Of a stretch of DNA of 64,000 nucleotides, positions 24,060 to 37,300 are shown one piece after another. The stretch is from assembly GCF_028453695.1 (NCBI RefSeq), contig NC_135777.1, forward strand, positions 19,209,714-19,273,713, given 5' to 3'. The notes beneath the pieces were generated by a model. It was not told where the DNA came from, did no database searches, and saw only the letters and a program-made list of their open reading frames with translations. Source of the stretch: Augochlora pura (Eukaryota; Arthropoda; Insecta; Hymenoptera; Halictidae). Within the stretch, counting starts at the first letter, position 1. Each line of letters opens with the position of its first letter. The translations under genes and the position numbers were made by a program.

Positions 24060-24482
24060 TTTGGACGGGGGTGGCGAGGCAACCACGACGGAAATAGACG
24101 CGCGCGAGATTTCCCGGTGAAACGACATTCACTTTCGACACATTCCCCGGTCGCTTCCATGTACCCCATTTGCTCCCGCGGATCACTCTCCTCGCCGGCT
24201 TCCACTTCTTTCCCCGTCGGGGCGATTAGGGTGTTCTAGAAAAAGTATCGCGAACACGCCGGCTTCGACCGACTGGTATTTTCGTTCCCGTCGCGGAGTT
24301 GCTTTTAGAACGGCCCACCGTGGAGGAGCATAGATCACGATAGAATGTGGATAGAAGTGTGCCTTTTGTTGTGGCCACGTCGACGTATCGAACACGTTTC
24401 CAGAGGAATTTAATAATCGCCGGTCGTATGTAGAAAGGTATTCGTATGCAGTCGACTGTACATTGTTTTATTTTTTCGTTAA

Positions 24483-24855
24483 CCCTTTGCGAGAAATCGT
24501 TTTCTTTGTACTTTCCAGGCTTTATCTATTTATTTCCGTCTCTCCTTTAATTATTAGCTTGTACACAATTTTTATAATTTCCTACAGACACTTTAACAAA
24601 TTATATTAACAGGTCTAGTACTTTTCGCTAAGGTAAACACGAGACGCCAAAAGAAATTAAAACTGAAAAGAAATTTAAAAATTAATACAATGAAGTAGCT
24701 CTATTATAGTTTGTGTCGAATAGAAACGAAATTGCTAATTTAAATAAAACATCATTACTAATTTTATATTGAACAAGGGACAGAAGAACATTACGTATTT
24801 ATTATATTTTTCTCTTTTTTCAATTTATCCGCATTGCTTTAACCTCCGCAGAGGG
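24483..24855 (+). mobile_element. Possible piggyBac-type MITE
   Basis: Left TTAA at 24479-24482 is followed by CCCTTTGCGAGAAATCG. The candidate right end ...CCGCAGAGGG is followed by TTAT at 24856-24859, a one-base change from TTAA. Ends CCCTTTGCG and CCCTCTGCGG agree only partly, so the right boundary is uncertain. Confidence 0.45.
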
Positions 24856-25460
24856 TTATTCTGCAGAGCTACTATCTATAAATGCTAGAGCTCATTACAC
24901 AAAATGGCTGCGAAAGATTTCAGGAACGATAAAAGAGTACTTATTTCTTTCGTATTTCAAAAGTTCATAGGACTGATACGGCGACTTGTTTGTTTGCAGT
25001 GTTCTCGTTTAGCTTCCTTCTAGAGCCGCACGCAACCTTCTTCGATGATAGAGCCACCCGCACGAGACCATATTTAGTTCGAACCGGCCGCGATACAAGC
25101 GTACATTTATAACGACCGGTAGGGGTGCAAAGTTTCCAACAATTTTAGAACTCGTAAATCCCCCGTCTTTGATTTCGTTATTTTACGAGCACGGTTACGG
25201 CACGGCACCGTAACATCGACACGAAAGTCAATTCCGTGTGCCGTCTTTCCGTATGTTCATCGCGGCGGCTCACGTGGCCACATTACGAGCATTCGATGTT
25301 CGAAGAATCGCTATTAACGGCGTACCGCGGTTCAATGTTCCCGGCCGTCCGCCATTTTGTTTATCGCGCGATCGCTCGTTCGCCATTTCAATGTCCTATT
25401 TGCGGTAAAAGTTATTTTTTAAGAGAATATGAAAGGCTGTTTATACGAGAGCACGAAGCT

Positions 25461-25621
25461 AGTTAATAGCAGAATAAACATTTAGTTCATGAGAGAATAA
25501 AAAATTAGTTCACGGGAAAATAAAAAATTAGCTCATGAGCGAATAAAAAATTAGTTCACGCGAAAATAAAAAATTAGGTGTCGAGCGAATAAAAATTTAG
25601 TTCATGACAAAATTAAAAATT
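25461..25621. repeat. 23-bp tandem repeat, exactly 7 copies
   Basis: 161 bp made of seven 23-bp units of the form AGTTCATGAGAGAATAAAAA plus ATT. The unit centre alternates between CATGAGcGAAT and CACGcGAAAAT types, hinting at growth by a two-unit step. Confidence 0.92.
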
Positions 25622-28600
25622 ACACATATGCTTTTTATTTCAATAATCGCTTCATCGATGTTTTCAAATTCTCTCCAATTTTCTACAGTTTTCAGCTGCT
25701 TCATTTTGTGACATTTTGCAACGTTCTCGTCCAACAGTTCTTTCGGGACAGTTCTATTCTCGTGAGGCGTGTAAAATGGACGAACTTTCGGAGACAAACC
25801 ACTCATTTGTCAAGCGAACGTGCTTCGGTTTAAAAACGAGCAAAGCGGAGAAACGGGGCCGAGTTAAGGGCTCGTTACTTTCGACTCAGAGGCGGGCAGA
25901 GAAAATATTTTGACTATTAAAAGAATCGGGTAAGAAAACAATATCATCCCCTTTGACAGACGTGCGCGAGCGTGGACGGCGTGAACCATGAAAATTCGGT
26001 TAAAATTAGATTTTACCGACGGATGCTCCTATATCAAGATGGTGGCAGCGAAATCGAAGTAAAAATACATTAATCTGGCGATCGTAAATTCTTCGGGACG
26101 AGCTTGGCTCGCCGGGAAACTTGGCGATGATGGACAGAGTAAATCTAACCCTCTCCGATATTCCGTTGCAATTTTCTATCGATCGAAAACACATTTTTGT
26201 TGCACTATGTCTGCTCAAACAATAAGAACATTACAAGACTATTATGATTTATATCTTTATTTTTTTTTAATTAATATAGAATGCCAGACTTAATTTAACT
26301 ATATTCATATTCAAATCAATCAACGAAAGAATTTTATTCTCATTCCGTATTCTACATATTCACGTTATAAATCATATAAATATGAATTAAAGATTACCTA
26401 TTAAATTATTACGATCCTCTAACTATTCCATGTTGCGTCTCGTTAAAAAATAATAGACATCCAAGCTGATAATTTTATCAAACCCACGGACCATTCAAAA
26501 TTAATAATAGCAATCCAAGAACAGTCCACTCGAGCTGCGCCATCGGAACAAATAAATATGCTCTATAATTTAATTTATCGTATCGGCGCCGCCCACGGAA
26601 ACATTCGATCAGAGTAAAGACCACAACTGTCACGTTCTACGAAACCTCGAATTCTGTGAACCGTCGACGGATCCTCTTCGAGCTCGCGCTCTAATATCGG
26701 CGTGGTATCGGTGGAAAACGAACAAGTCGGATTTAGGCCGCGTAAATCATATCCGGGCAGGGAAGAAACGAACGTTAAAGGGCGACGATGTCTCTTGTCG
26801 CCGTCCGATAGTCTAATATTGGTCCACCAAAGCGGAGTGTAAACGACGTTTAGTGTCTGTAAATCATAAGGCCGGTGGTCTCGTGTTACCGGGCCGGGAC
26901 AATTAAAAACGAGCATCGACGAGACGTTGTCGCGGTAATCAGCTAAATCACTCCGGGGACTTAGGGGGACGTAACGCCGTGCGGTTGCTCTTTGAACAAG
27001 CGAAAGTATGATTTACGCTTGGGATCTGGTTACCGAGCACGGCGCGGATGATGTTTGGATTTAAAAGTATATTTTCGGACGGTGTTGATCTTGCCCGCGG
27101 AGATGGCATAATTGAAGCGGAAAATCCTGCGAAGCGTTAGGAACATTCTGACCTTCTGGTTAGATCAGTTCCACCGTATTCTTGGCTGATTTTGTAACTC
27201 AGTGTTGCGGACGCTCGTAAAGTAATACAAATCGCGGACCAGACGCCGCCAGAAATTGGTCTGCTTAACCTGACGAGTTATTAGCATTAGTATCATTATT
27301 TATGCGATTTTGATCCCCTTGCCTTGCGGATTAAGGACGGCCTCCGGCGTACATTGTACTTGTACATTAAAGAGAAAACGCGGAGCGGAAAGCATAGAAC
27401 AGAAAACGAGGAACGGAAAGCATGAAACAGAAAATATAAAACAGAGAACATGGAACAGAAGACGTAGACTATAAAACCATTGTGTTTCGCCTAGTTTAAA
27501 CTTAATTTTGGTAATAGACCAGCCTATTATTGTTACGATTTTATCGCGGCGAAGAAATAGTCGAAAGCCGAAAAACGTAAGCGACAAGCGAACGATAGTC
27601 GACCGGTTTAAATCAACAAAAATTCTTCGGGATACTTGGCCGTAGTCCAGAGATGCAGCTCGAGTAAGAAATCAGTAAGCCGTACATTAGCGGGAGGCTG
27701 GAGGGGGACGGTCGCGCCGTAACTAAAGGCTAATGTAAATCAGTCTTTATTCCACTCGAAAAGCAGCGAATAGTACTTGAGCGGATCGTAACTGCGCCGT
27801 AATCGGACCACGGGCAGAGATCGGACTTGACTTACTATATCGAAAGGCACCGCGCGCGATACCTGAACACACTTTGCGGCGAAGCTCGCCGTCGGTCACC
27901 CCCCGGCTCGGATCACCGTGCAATTCCATTCCAAATGGAATCCCGCATAAAGTTCCCGCGGCCGGGGATTCTCTTTGAGAATCCACGAAAATTCCAAGGT
28001 GCGCCGGCGTGTTCGCGAAATTGTAGGGAACGGTCCGGAGCCTCTGTAACTGCTAACGGCCGTGCACGGACGGTTGGTTCATGGACTCGTTTGTTACCAA
28101 CACCACGAGCCGGGGACCCTTACGGACAACCGCGAGTGACTTCTTGAGATCGTAGACAGGTTCGTTTTGTGCCGGATAATTTCCGTCAAGACACTGTTGC
28201 GCGGGCTATTTCTCGACAGCGCAGGGATGTACTCAGACACGAGCCAAGCTGGCTAATGCCGCGATCCCGTCGCACGGCCACGACGGAGAGCATTCCCTCA
28301 CATGCTTCTCATTTAGCAAACTGAAGCGAGTGCCGCTGGGTTCAGTAGTGGGCATACGACCCCGGCTGACTTTTGCTTGAAACTTCATTAGTTTTATTTC
28401 TTAGTTATTTTTCATCGCTAGCGAATAGTTTCGATCGACTTTAGGTGTAAGATTATTTTTTGTTGCTATGTTTCGTATTTGACATAACTTCGTATCCTTG
28501 TAGAATGCATTTTTGACATGCTTTACTAGCAGTAAGAGCCAGTGTTATTTGTAACCATTATTAGTTACTCAATTTTTAGTCTTTACTTCGCAGTCTAATT

Positions 28601-29638
28601 AATTACGATACTAACAAGTTTAAGTTCCATTATAATAGTTCCAAATACCATTAATATTATATGGTTGTTCAGTAAACTCTTTAGCTTTTGCTACAATGTA
28701 ACTCGTGGACTAGATATTTTATGCGTTTCGTTCCTTTTTCTTTAAGTTCAACACTCTTAGATCTGTCGAACGTTTGCGAGTTTATTATTTAAAAGTCAGG
28801 ATTCTTTCATCGTCGCTGCGGCAAAAAGAGACGTTTAAAAAAAATGTCTCTGTCCATAGCGCACGACGAAGTGCAGCTACTTGGTCGTTCGACCATATTC
28901 GAAACAGTTTGCGCAATAGAAAAGCGACAAAGACAAGCCGCCCATCCGTTGTCCGTGCAATCGGCACGATCGGAATCGTAAAAATCCTTTGTCACCGGTG
29001 TATTACCGTGAACGCGGTATCCGGAAGTGTGAACGCGACTTAAAGCGGTTCGACCAGAGCCAGACGGTCGGTGCACGTCTCTGGTTATCCCAAAGGTCTG
29101 AAGCGTGCACGGCTCATATACTCCTTCATCGTCTGTTCCGCCGCCGTCGGAAACGTCAAGGCGTATAAAACCATGGCCGTGGTATGGGAGTAGCGGGCAC
29201 GCTTACAAACTATACATTTATAACATCGGCGTGCGGCTCGGTGTCGCGACAAAGTAAACTCTGGGCACCCCGCGGGGAGGGGCGGGGAGGATGGCTTGAA
29301 AAGTGACCGAGCCTCGCGAGCCTCTAATTACGCTCTCGGAATGATTGATAGCGCGGGTGTCTGCTAACGGCGTCGGTAAATATGGAGTCCGGCGGGCGTT
29401 TAAAGATTCGATTAGACTCGCCGTCTGGCCGGCGTGATCTATGCCGCGGTGCCCCCGCGGAATCCGACGACCATGCCGGAATCGACGGAATTCGAAGGCG
29501 GTCCCCGCGGCTTGGACAGTGATCGGGTGCTTACATAGACATTGTCCGTGGCTTGTAACCGCCTACCCGGCCGTACACGAATACCTCCGGCTCTCCTAAT
29601 TTGTCAGCCGTATAAATTCCCTATCTCGTCACTGCATG

Positions 29639-29869
29639 GCTAAAAAGATCATTCGAGTCTCGCGACTACTTTTTACAGTTGATTATTGTATCGGAACGAA
29701 TCGCGATGCTCGAATCATCAAATCCACCCTATCCCAATCATCTATTTCTGTAGCCAAAAGCATCATTCGAGTCTCGGGACTCTTTTTTTACAAATTAATT
29801 ATTATATTAAAACGAGTCGCTATGTTCGAATCATGGTATCCACCCTACCCAATTTGTCCATTTCTGTTT
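29639..29869. repeat. Tandem duplication, 114-bp unit, 2 copies
   Basis: Two consecutive diverged copies. Landmarks ATTCGAGTCTCG at 29651 and 29765, then GTATCGGAACGA or TATTAAAACGAG, then ATCCACCCTA, then TTTCTGT repeat in the same order. Each copy carries an open frame over part of its length, but the combined frame has no recognisable domain. Confidence 0.85.
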
Positions 29870-30308
29870 AATACCCCAGGGACAATTGGAAAGAATTTAC
29901 TGTACCTATTAAGAAACACCGGTCAATCGTGCCCACTTCTTGAAACAGTGACGCAAACGGTATAATAAAAAATAGATAGAGCGTATGAAAGTGGATGTAA
30001 AAATTCTAACCATATTTTTGAACATTGTTTTTTACAAATTCGTTCATATCAAAATTGTTACGTAATCATCTGCTGTAAGAAAAATGTTTATCCGAATACG
30101 GTTGTCTCTAAGCACGTCGTGGAACCGACAATTAAAAAAAGCAAATATAATCATATTTTAAAGTCCATTGTGTTATCTGAAAACATCAATCTATCTAAGA
30201 GTAGTATAAATATGCATCAATAACAATTTCCAGTTGCAATAAAATTGTTGGTAGTTTTACACTCTCTCGAAAGTGTTCCATAGCAGGTACACTTATCTTA
30301 CTCGATTA

Positions 30309-30386
30309 CGAATGCTTCGTATTTATTTAGAAAACGAATGTTTCGTATTTATTTAGAAAACGAATGTTTCCTACTTATTTAGAAAA
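30309..30386. repeat. 26-bp tandem repeat, 3 copies
   Basis: Unit CGAATGTTTCGTATTTATTT plus AGAAAA; unit starts at 30309, 30335 and 30361, with one to three substitutions between copies. Confidence 0.93.
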
Positions 30387-33150
30387 CAAACGTGTTCTTC
30401 AAAGTTACCGATTTCTAATAAAATTCGATCTTTTTAACTTGCTCGTCGTCGTCGCAAGAAAATAGCTGTCTGACCACCGGCGTTCACATTCTACTGTCGT
30501 CGCGGTCGCAGAACGCAATCTCGCATGCACATCATTAATCTTCCGATCCCATTGCACGTGACGAAGACTATTTATTATTACAATCTGAAATACTTTCACC
30601 GGGTATCTGTGTCACCGAATACGGATCGGCCGGCGTGTCTGTGCATTAGTTACCGCTTCTACTCGCTTTAGGCATCGCCGACAGTTCGACATTACTCCTT
30701 TTCCACCTCTTGCGCTTGCAAAATCGTTGTACATAATTCATAAGTGACATTAATATCGAGATTTAAGTTTGACATTTTGCATTGATGTATTTAATGTAAT
30801 AAAGGTTATGATCAAAGATCACAGCGTCAGTTACAGTGTCGTTTCATCGTGATTGACACTAATATCGAGCCTTAAAAGAGTTCGATTCGTGTTATCTCAC
30901 GTAAACGACGCGAACAGATTTATTCAGACTCTGTTCGATTTTTATTCTATATGTTTGAATAAATTAATATTTGTATAATTTTCACAATTGAAAAATATAA
31001 AATTTGAAAGTAGTCATTTGATTGGCAATTGCAAGTTTAGTATAGTGCACAGAAATATTGATTGGATATGTCAATGCAATTTTAACGAATCATGTACTCA
31101 ATTTTTAAATTTCATAAAAAATTGTTAAACTTGTCGGCCAGGCTAGAATTAATTCTCTAGAGGGATCTCCGTCGAATCGACGTGAAAAGATGCAGTAAAC
31201 CGTCGGTGTGCGTGTACTTTGTCCGGTTTAGGGTTCCCCGTGACGCTCGACCGACGTCGTCAACATTAATGGGGCGTTCATAACTTCCGGCGACCGAGAT
31301 CGTGGACGGTTTTCCACCCCTTTCACCGTTCCGGGCTCACCCGGTGTCCATAAAGTGGATCGTAAACTTGTCGAATACGGTGCGCTGTCCATGTATTTAC
31401 GCGTTCCTCGAAAGGGAGGCTTTCGAGCGTGGCGTGCGAGGGAACGGGATAGACGAGATCCGTTCGCTCGTCGCCGTTCAGCGTTCAGGCTGCGCTCACA
31501 ATGGCCCGAGTGAAATGCAATTAGTTTGTCGCCTTGTCGCTCTATTTCACCGGCAACTGAGCTCGCCAACGACCTGCATCCGAAGTGATCACTCGAAGAA
31601 CCCGGCGTCTCCCCTACGAGTGCCGCGGCGAGACAATGAGAGAGGAATCGACATGGAAAAACGGGGGATCGCTCTTTCGTATGCAAAAATTCGCTCGCGA
31701 CAAAATTCATCGGTCCTTCGAAGCCATTTACTAAATTTTCAACAATTTTCTTTTAAAGTAGTGGTAACAACCGCAGCTTTCTTTTGGTAAATTATAGTGA
31801 TGGAAGAAAGTTACAAGAGCTATGAATTCATATAAGTTCAATTTTAAGATTTTACAAATTAGTTTATATTTCGTTTCACAGTATTTTGATTATTTCTCTT
31901 TTCCTAAAATGTCGAAATTATTTATTCTTTTCTGACGATAGAGAACTATCTATGATTAAGTTAAAAATCATTCCAACAATTTATTACATCAAGAGTTACA
32001 TCAAAAGACTTTCTGCAAAGCATTCTCATTTTTTTTTCTAAAAAGTTAATTCCTCGCCTAACGACTCTGCGCCAGATTCAAGAAATAAAGAACTCGCAAT
32101 CAGCTTGAGAAAGTTCATCGAAGCGATTCATTAGCGTTCCGCGAGCGAGCGCCGTTCATCGGTCTTGGTCGCGGAAAACGTCGCCGGGATTCGTTTCTTT
32201 GCAAACAGGCCGGCATTAAATGGCCCCGCCGGGAATTCCTGAGCCGGGTCGAGGTGCCGGAAACGCAGAATTCTAATGACCTTATCCACGCCGCGCTCGG
32301 ATCGCCATGATGAAGTGGCTAACGACACGGGTCCCGTAGAATTCCGCGGCGGATCAGCCTTTAACAGGCGGGCGCGAAAGCCCAGAGGCTGCTCATATTT
32401 TACGAGTATATTCGCGAAAAGGAAACACGGGCCGCGGGAAGCGAAAGTGAGCGACCGCGTGCGCGGGCTGAGGCGAAACACTTTGCACCGACATCGGTCT
32501 CTGTCAAGGCGAGGGTGTCCCCGCGCGTGTCCCTATCCGGCCGGGTAACGAGCGGAGTCTGTCCTCGAGAGGACGACTCCTCGTGTCTGAATCGACACTG
32601 GTCGGCTTACGTCGGGGACGCGATGGGTGTCGGCTTCCGTTTCTCGAGTAACAAAAATCGCTTCGTTAGGTTCTTTCGTCTTCGATTTTGCAGTCGGTTT
32701 TTACCGCGCTGTAATAAGCTAGAGTGCAAATTTTTCAAGCTTTAAACTGAAAAGTAAGGCTTCATAACCTCGATTACTTTTCTATTATTTTTATCGTTGT
32801 TGATAAGAATTAAATTGAAAAGATATAAATGATTAGTTCAACAAATAATTCTTAAACTTCTGCAAATAACTCTAACAGGTTTTCTAAGAGGTTTTTACAG
32901 AAGGACACAGTTCGTTGCAGTAGTCAAACTAGTTTTAATCATGCGAAAGGTTCTCGGATTGCGTAGTACGTTTTTGCAGAACACTTTAAAGCAGCTGTGT
33001 TTTATCCATGACTTTTGCACAATAAATCTGGAGCAGCATCTTTGTCGCTTGTAAATTCATAAAATTAGAAAATGTGCGCGAGCTTCCGATTAAAGCTCGA
33101 TGGCAAACATTTCTACTAGATGAAGCAGAATTTCTGTCTTGCTAATATTT

Positions 33151-33436
33151 ATTTAGTAGCATTTCGAGTTAGTATCTTTTTAGAACATAATATTTTGTGT
33201 TACTATTTTTTTAGAACATAATATTATAATAATGTTTTCTGTTGCTATATTTTTAGAACGTAACATTTTGTCTTACTATCTTTTTAAAACATAATATTTT
33301 GCGTTACTATCTTCTTAAAACATAACATTTTGTCTTACTATCTTTTTAAATATAATATTTTGTCTTACTATCTTTTTAAATATAATATTTCGTCTTACTA
33401 TCATTTTATTAAAATTTTTTGTTACCATCTATTTAA
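33151..33436. repeat. Diverged minisatellite, 30-31 bp unit, about 9 copies
   Basis: Units of the type ACATAATATTTTGTCTTACT plus ATCTTTTTAAA repeat across 286 bp. The right-hand copies are nearly identical and the left-hand ones are diverged. Confidence 0.9.
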
Positions 33437-34081
33437 TAACACAATTTATTGACATCCAGTGTTGCTAACATGATTTCCACGAGTTACGAGTATACATAAA
33501 TCCTGCATACTATTTCTACGTTCTGCCACACGCGCGTCTCGAAACGTTTGGTTAGAACACCAAGTGAAGCTGCGTTCAGCTTGCAATCACAGCCGTTCCC
33601 AAAAAGTCGAAAGGAGTTGAATGTTCCGTCTCTTCGACGTAAGGGCGTCGTCGAAGCGGGGTTCTTCGTCTCAGAAGCTAGCGATTCCGACGTTTCCGGA
33701 CATTGTCCAAGTGTTTACCCTGTCAGTGAAACGTCGACGGCCCCACCGGGCGTTTAACTTCTCGTCACGCGCAGCACCTCGTCGCAAGTCATTCCACCGT
33801 CGCGCGGAATCGTCGCGGGGATTGCCCGCGACGCGGAGCGGACTGATTTGAGAACTTCATTATGCAGTTCCGTGCGGAATTCTATTTCCGACGACTGTTT
33901 TATGCCCAGCAGCTTCGCTCATTATTAAATCTCTTGCGTCATGTTCTTATTTATCTTCATCACTGCATTCACCCATAATTCTTTATATTATACTCTAACT
34001 CATGTATCGCGTTCAATCGTCAATGTTAACGTCAATCATCACGATAAAACACAATGGACTAAAATAATTCAATACAAAATA

Positions 34082-34306
34082 TTGGGTTGTTCGGAAAGTA
34101 ATTTCGTTTTTCCCAAGAAAAGACTTAATTTTTTCACAGCCAACTTCACGCTTAAGCTGCATAATCATTATATAATTGGACAACTGATGTAGTAAGTCTT
34201 GTTTGCTACAAATTTTGTTCGATTCTTTGCAATAGATTTTGTTTAGTAATCTATTGTGTTTCATTTCCACCAGGAAAAAAACGAAACGACTTTCCGAACG
34301 ACTTAA
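34082..34306. mobile_element. Mariner-type MITE (225 bp)
   Basis: Left end TTGGGTTGTTCGGAAAGTAA and, inverted, right end TTAAGTCGTTCGGAAAGTCG, both continuing into TTTCGTTTTT; TA duplications at 34080-34081 and 34307-34308. The sequence and TA target are typical of mariner elements, whose termini often read GGTTG.(C/T)C..AAAGTAATTTCG. At 225 bp there is no room for a transposase; the 85-residue antisense frame across it is not a transposase fragment I recognise. Confidence 0.85.
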
Positions 34307-37300
34307 TATAAAACAACGAGCGAATACAGAGGAATATGAAACAATAAATGAACTCGAAAGAATGTGAAATAATAATTGTGGAAGAACGTGAAGCGATCAT
34401 CGAATACAAAAGAATACGGAGCGGTAATTGAACGCAGGAGAGTATGATACGATAAAAGACCGAAGAAGAATACGAAGCACTAATTGAACAGCCCACGATC
34501 AAGGGGCAACCGCCTTTTATTGGACAGGGTGTCCTGGCCCCCGCGTGTGATAAATCGATGCCCAGCGCGTGGTATCATGACGATACATAAATTCAGACAA
34601 GTATCGAGGAAGTTATTTATCACCCGAGCCCGGCAAATAACACCGTAACACCCATCGGACACGAACGGCGATCGACCACTTATTTCTCGTCATCCTAATA
34701 GCGCCGCTTGTCTCGGCCACCCCTTTCGCTCGCTTCTCCCAACCGTCCCGAGAACACCGCGGGAAGAACAAACATCCTTATTTCGATTCAATTACATTAA
34801 ATTCGCTGGCCAGCAGCCGGCCGTCCGTCCATTACGATATTAAACCGATTGGGTAACCGATAATATTTCCTCGGGACCACCCGCGGCTGACATCATCCTT
34901 CGGTAATAGATAGGCACGCCCGATCGATTCGAGCGTATCGACCGGGATCGCCTTTGTCTTCCCGAATGAAAAGGGGAGGGGGCATGGGACACGCGGAGAG
35001 GGGGCAGCTGAGCAAACCGCGATCTGTGCCAAACGCAACAGCGGATCCGCGTGTAATCCGCCGCGAGCAAACGGGTCCTCGTTCTCCCCGGTGTCGGCCT
35101 ACTAATATCTTTATATCGGTGTCCGCCGACAGCGTTACTTATCGGGCGGTACGCCGGAACGTATTAAACACTGTGTTTACAGACTAGCTACATCGGTGCT
35201 GAACCGCCTGCCGCCTCCCTACCGAAAACCGAAAGGACGTTAACGTGTCCGCTGCCGCGGGCGCACATGTGCCGCGTATTTTCCGACGGGAACGTCGGAT
35301 TTATTCCACGCGCGAGACCCACTGCTTCCAATTAGCCCTCGCGCGAGCCTCGAATATAATTACGCGCGGTAGATTCCATCGCTGTTCTCGTCCAGTTTCG
35401 TTCTACGCCTATGTCATCCGGCGTGTGTTTGCGAGGTTCTAACATCTCGACGATTAAATGACGATTTGACGGTTCGTGTGGAATTTTTGAAATTATCTAG
35501 ATATTACTTCGAGTAACAACTTGCGATAGTCAATTAATGTATAGTTTTACAAAAATAATTAGAATTGAAAAGGAAGGTGTCTTCTTGGAGTCACAATAAA
35601 TTTTGCATAGTTTGAAACATGAAATAGGAAAATTTTCGTTTGAACGAGCGTTTAAGAAAGCAAATAGTATGACCGTGATGATAAACGAACGCCGTCGCAG
35701 AACTTGCAGACTTTAAAATAGCCCTTCGAGAAAGGTTTCTTTGCGTGAATCTGCGATTTACTATATTAGGGTAACGAATATAAAGAAATAAAAAAATGAA
35801 GAAATTAAACCACATTGATAAACGAAACATTTTTATATCTTTTATTATATATCTATATATTCTAATGGAGTTATAGGAAATAGGAGTTATAGGAACTAGT
35901 TTATGTATACTAGCTGCCGATGCTATATTAGATGCGTTGTTCGCCACGTGAGCATCTTCAGGCACCTGCAGCGCACGTTTTCGGAGCCGGTGGTGCCGTT
36001 ACGCGCAATTTCTCATTGCTTTAGCGAGCGTGACGAGGTCACGATATAGGTATCATGCCGATATTAATAGAATGATAAACAAGCCGAACGCGGCTGCCGA
36101 AATTAGATTTAGGTTACCAGGAGGAAACCGGCGAAACAGAAAAATGGTGGAACTGGAATTTCGCGTACGGCAAAAACAACATTTGTCAGAAATATTAATA
36201 ACGCGCCGGCTTAAGGTTGCGATATTTATAAAGCTCCGCGAAATATCGCTGGAAATGTTCTAAGAACAAATTCGCGTCGATTTTATTGCAATGTTTTTTC
36301 ACTTGGGTACAAGACTACGACGTGTGTCGATTGTTTTAACAATTGAACAGCCGGTTGCAAGAAGCGATTAACGACGGAAAAATTGAATTTTCTATTTCTT
36401 AAAAAATTGAAAGCGTACAGAAATGTTTAAATCTTTGACGGGTAGAATTTCATCGAGAAACCTATTTTCTCGGTTTTCGTGCTATGGTTTGTTTATCGAA
36501 TGGAACGATCTTCGCGCGAACGACTACGGGGTTGGCGTGTAATAAATAAAAATCCGTATAATTATCGCGAGCGACTGGTTTATCTTTTCCGCGTGTCGGC
36601 AACGCGAGCGCGGACGCCTCGCAGCCGTCCGTCTCGCCGTGTTCGCTTTCGTTTGAAATTAACTGTGACGCACAGATCTTCCTGAATATGATTCGTTCGC
36701 GGCACAAATACGTCGCGATGTCGGACCCCGGTGTTGCCGTGATAAATAGATCGAATCGCGCGGAACGCGGCGATAAATTAAAAAAAAATCCGTACTCGCC
36801 GGCAGCCTTTAAATATCGCCGCGCGGTGCACGCTATAATTACGCCCGGGCTTCGATAAATTAGCGGCTGTCGCCGATTTATGAATTTACTATGGCGCGAA
36901 ATATAACGCTGCCCGAAACTCGCAGTAATTGTATTTATTATGGGTAAAGTGACACGAATGTGTTGTGGACGGTCTACCCTCGGCGATTTGACGTCGCGAG
37001 AAACTATCATCACGGATCTGTAGATCATAGAACGCAGTGATATATTTTGTAGAAGTTTCAGTTTTATAGAAAACATTTCTCGTTAATTTTAGAAGACATT
37101 TTTTTCGTCGCTTATTCCATAATTCGTTTTTAAATGCGATCCATTTGAGTACTCCAGCGGTTAATGGAGTTCGATGGCCGATCAAGATGGCCGACGGCGG
37201 CCACACCAGGCGTTTCAATATGGCGTCGTGCGACGGTTAGATATTGTACTGTAACTTAATCGTAAACTCTTGGAAAAAGCATACTTTTCTAGCTTTAGTG

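Larger units (their letters stand above)
18231..24482. other. Gene-free region, 18.2-24.5 kb
   Basis: No coding region supported. GC-rich blocks at about 19480-20010, 21180-21700, 22200-22870 and 23700-24420 have only short, mutually overlapping frames on both strands. AT-rich spacers lie between. Includes a G-run at 19816-19847, a 29-bp minisatellite at 23510-23609 and a (GGT)n run at 24036-24059. ATGGCGGC-like motifs occur at 19501 and 21056. Confidence 0.5.
24856..34081. other. Gene-free region, 24.9-34.1 kb
   Basis: No coding region supported. GC-rich blocks lie at about 25000-25440, 26580-27300, 27600-28380, 28800-29640, 31180-31730, 32050-32720 and 33530-33920. AT-rich spacers hold minisatellites (25461, 30309, 33151), a 114-bp tandem duplication (29639) and a degenerate GGAACAGAAA-type repeat at about 27370-27465. 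ATGGCGGC-like motifs occur at 25349 and 26035. Confidence 0.5.

Noticed and set aside
29160..29190. TATAAAA followed by ATGGCC near 29165
   Set aside because: The ATG is only a few bases after the TATA motif and the frame closes after six codons; no promoter context.
31228..31790. Opposing 160-codon frames on both strands
   Set aside because: Mutual shadows in a GC-rich block with no recognisable protein.
34013..34270. 85-codon - strand frame
   Set aside because: Lies across the mariner-type MITE and contains its inverted end; not a transposase.
36462..37076. 204-codon open frame on the - strand
   Set aside because: No recognisable domain and composition follows the local GC-rich block; no supporting start or splice context.
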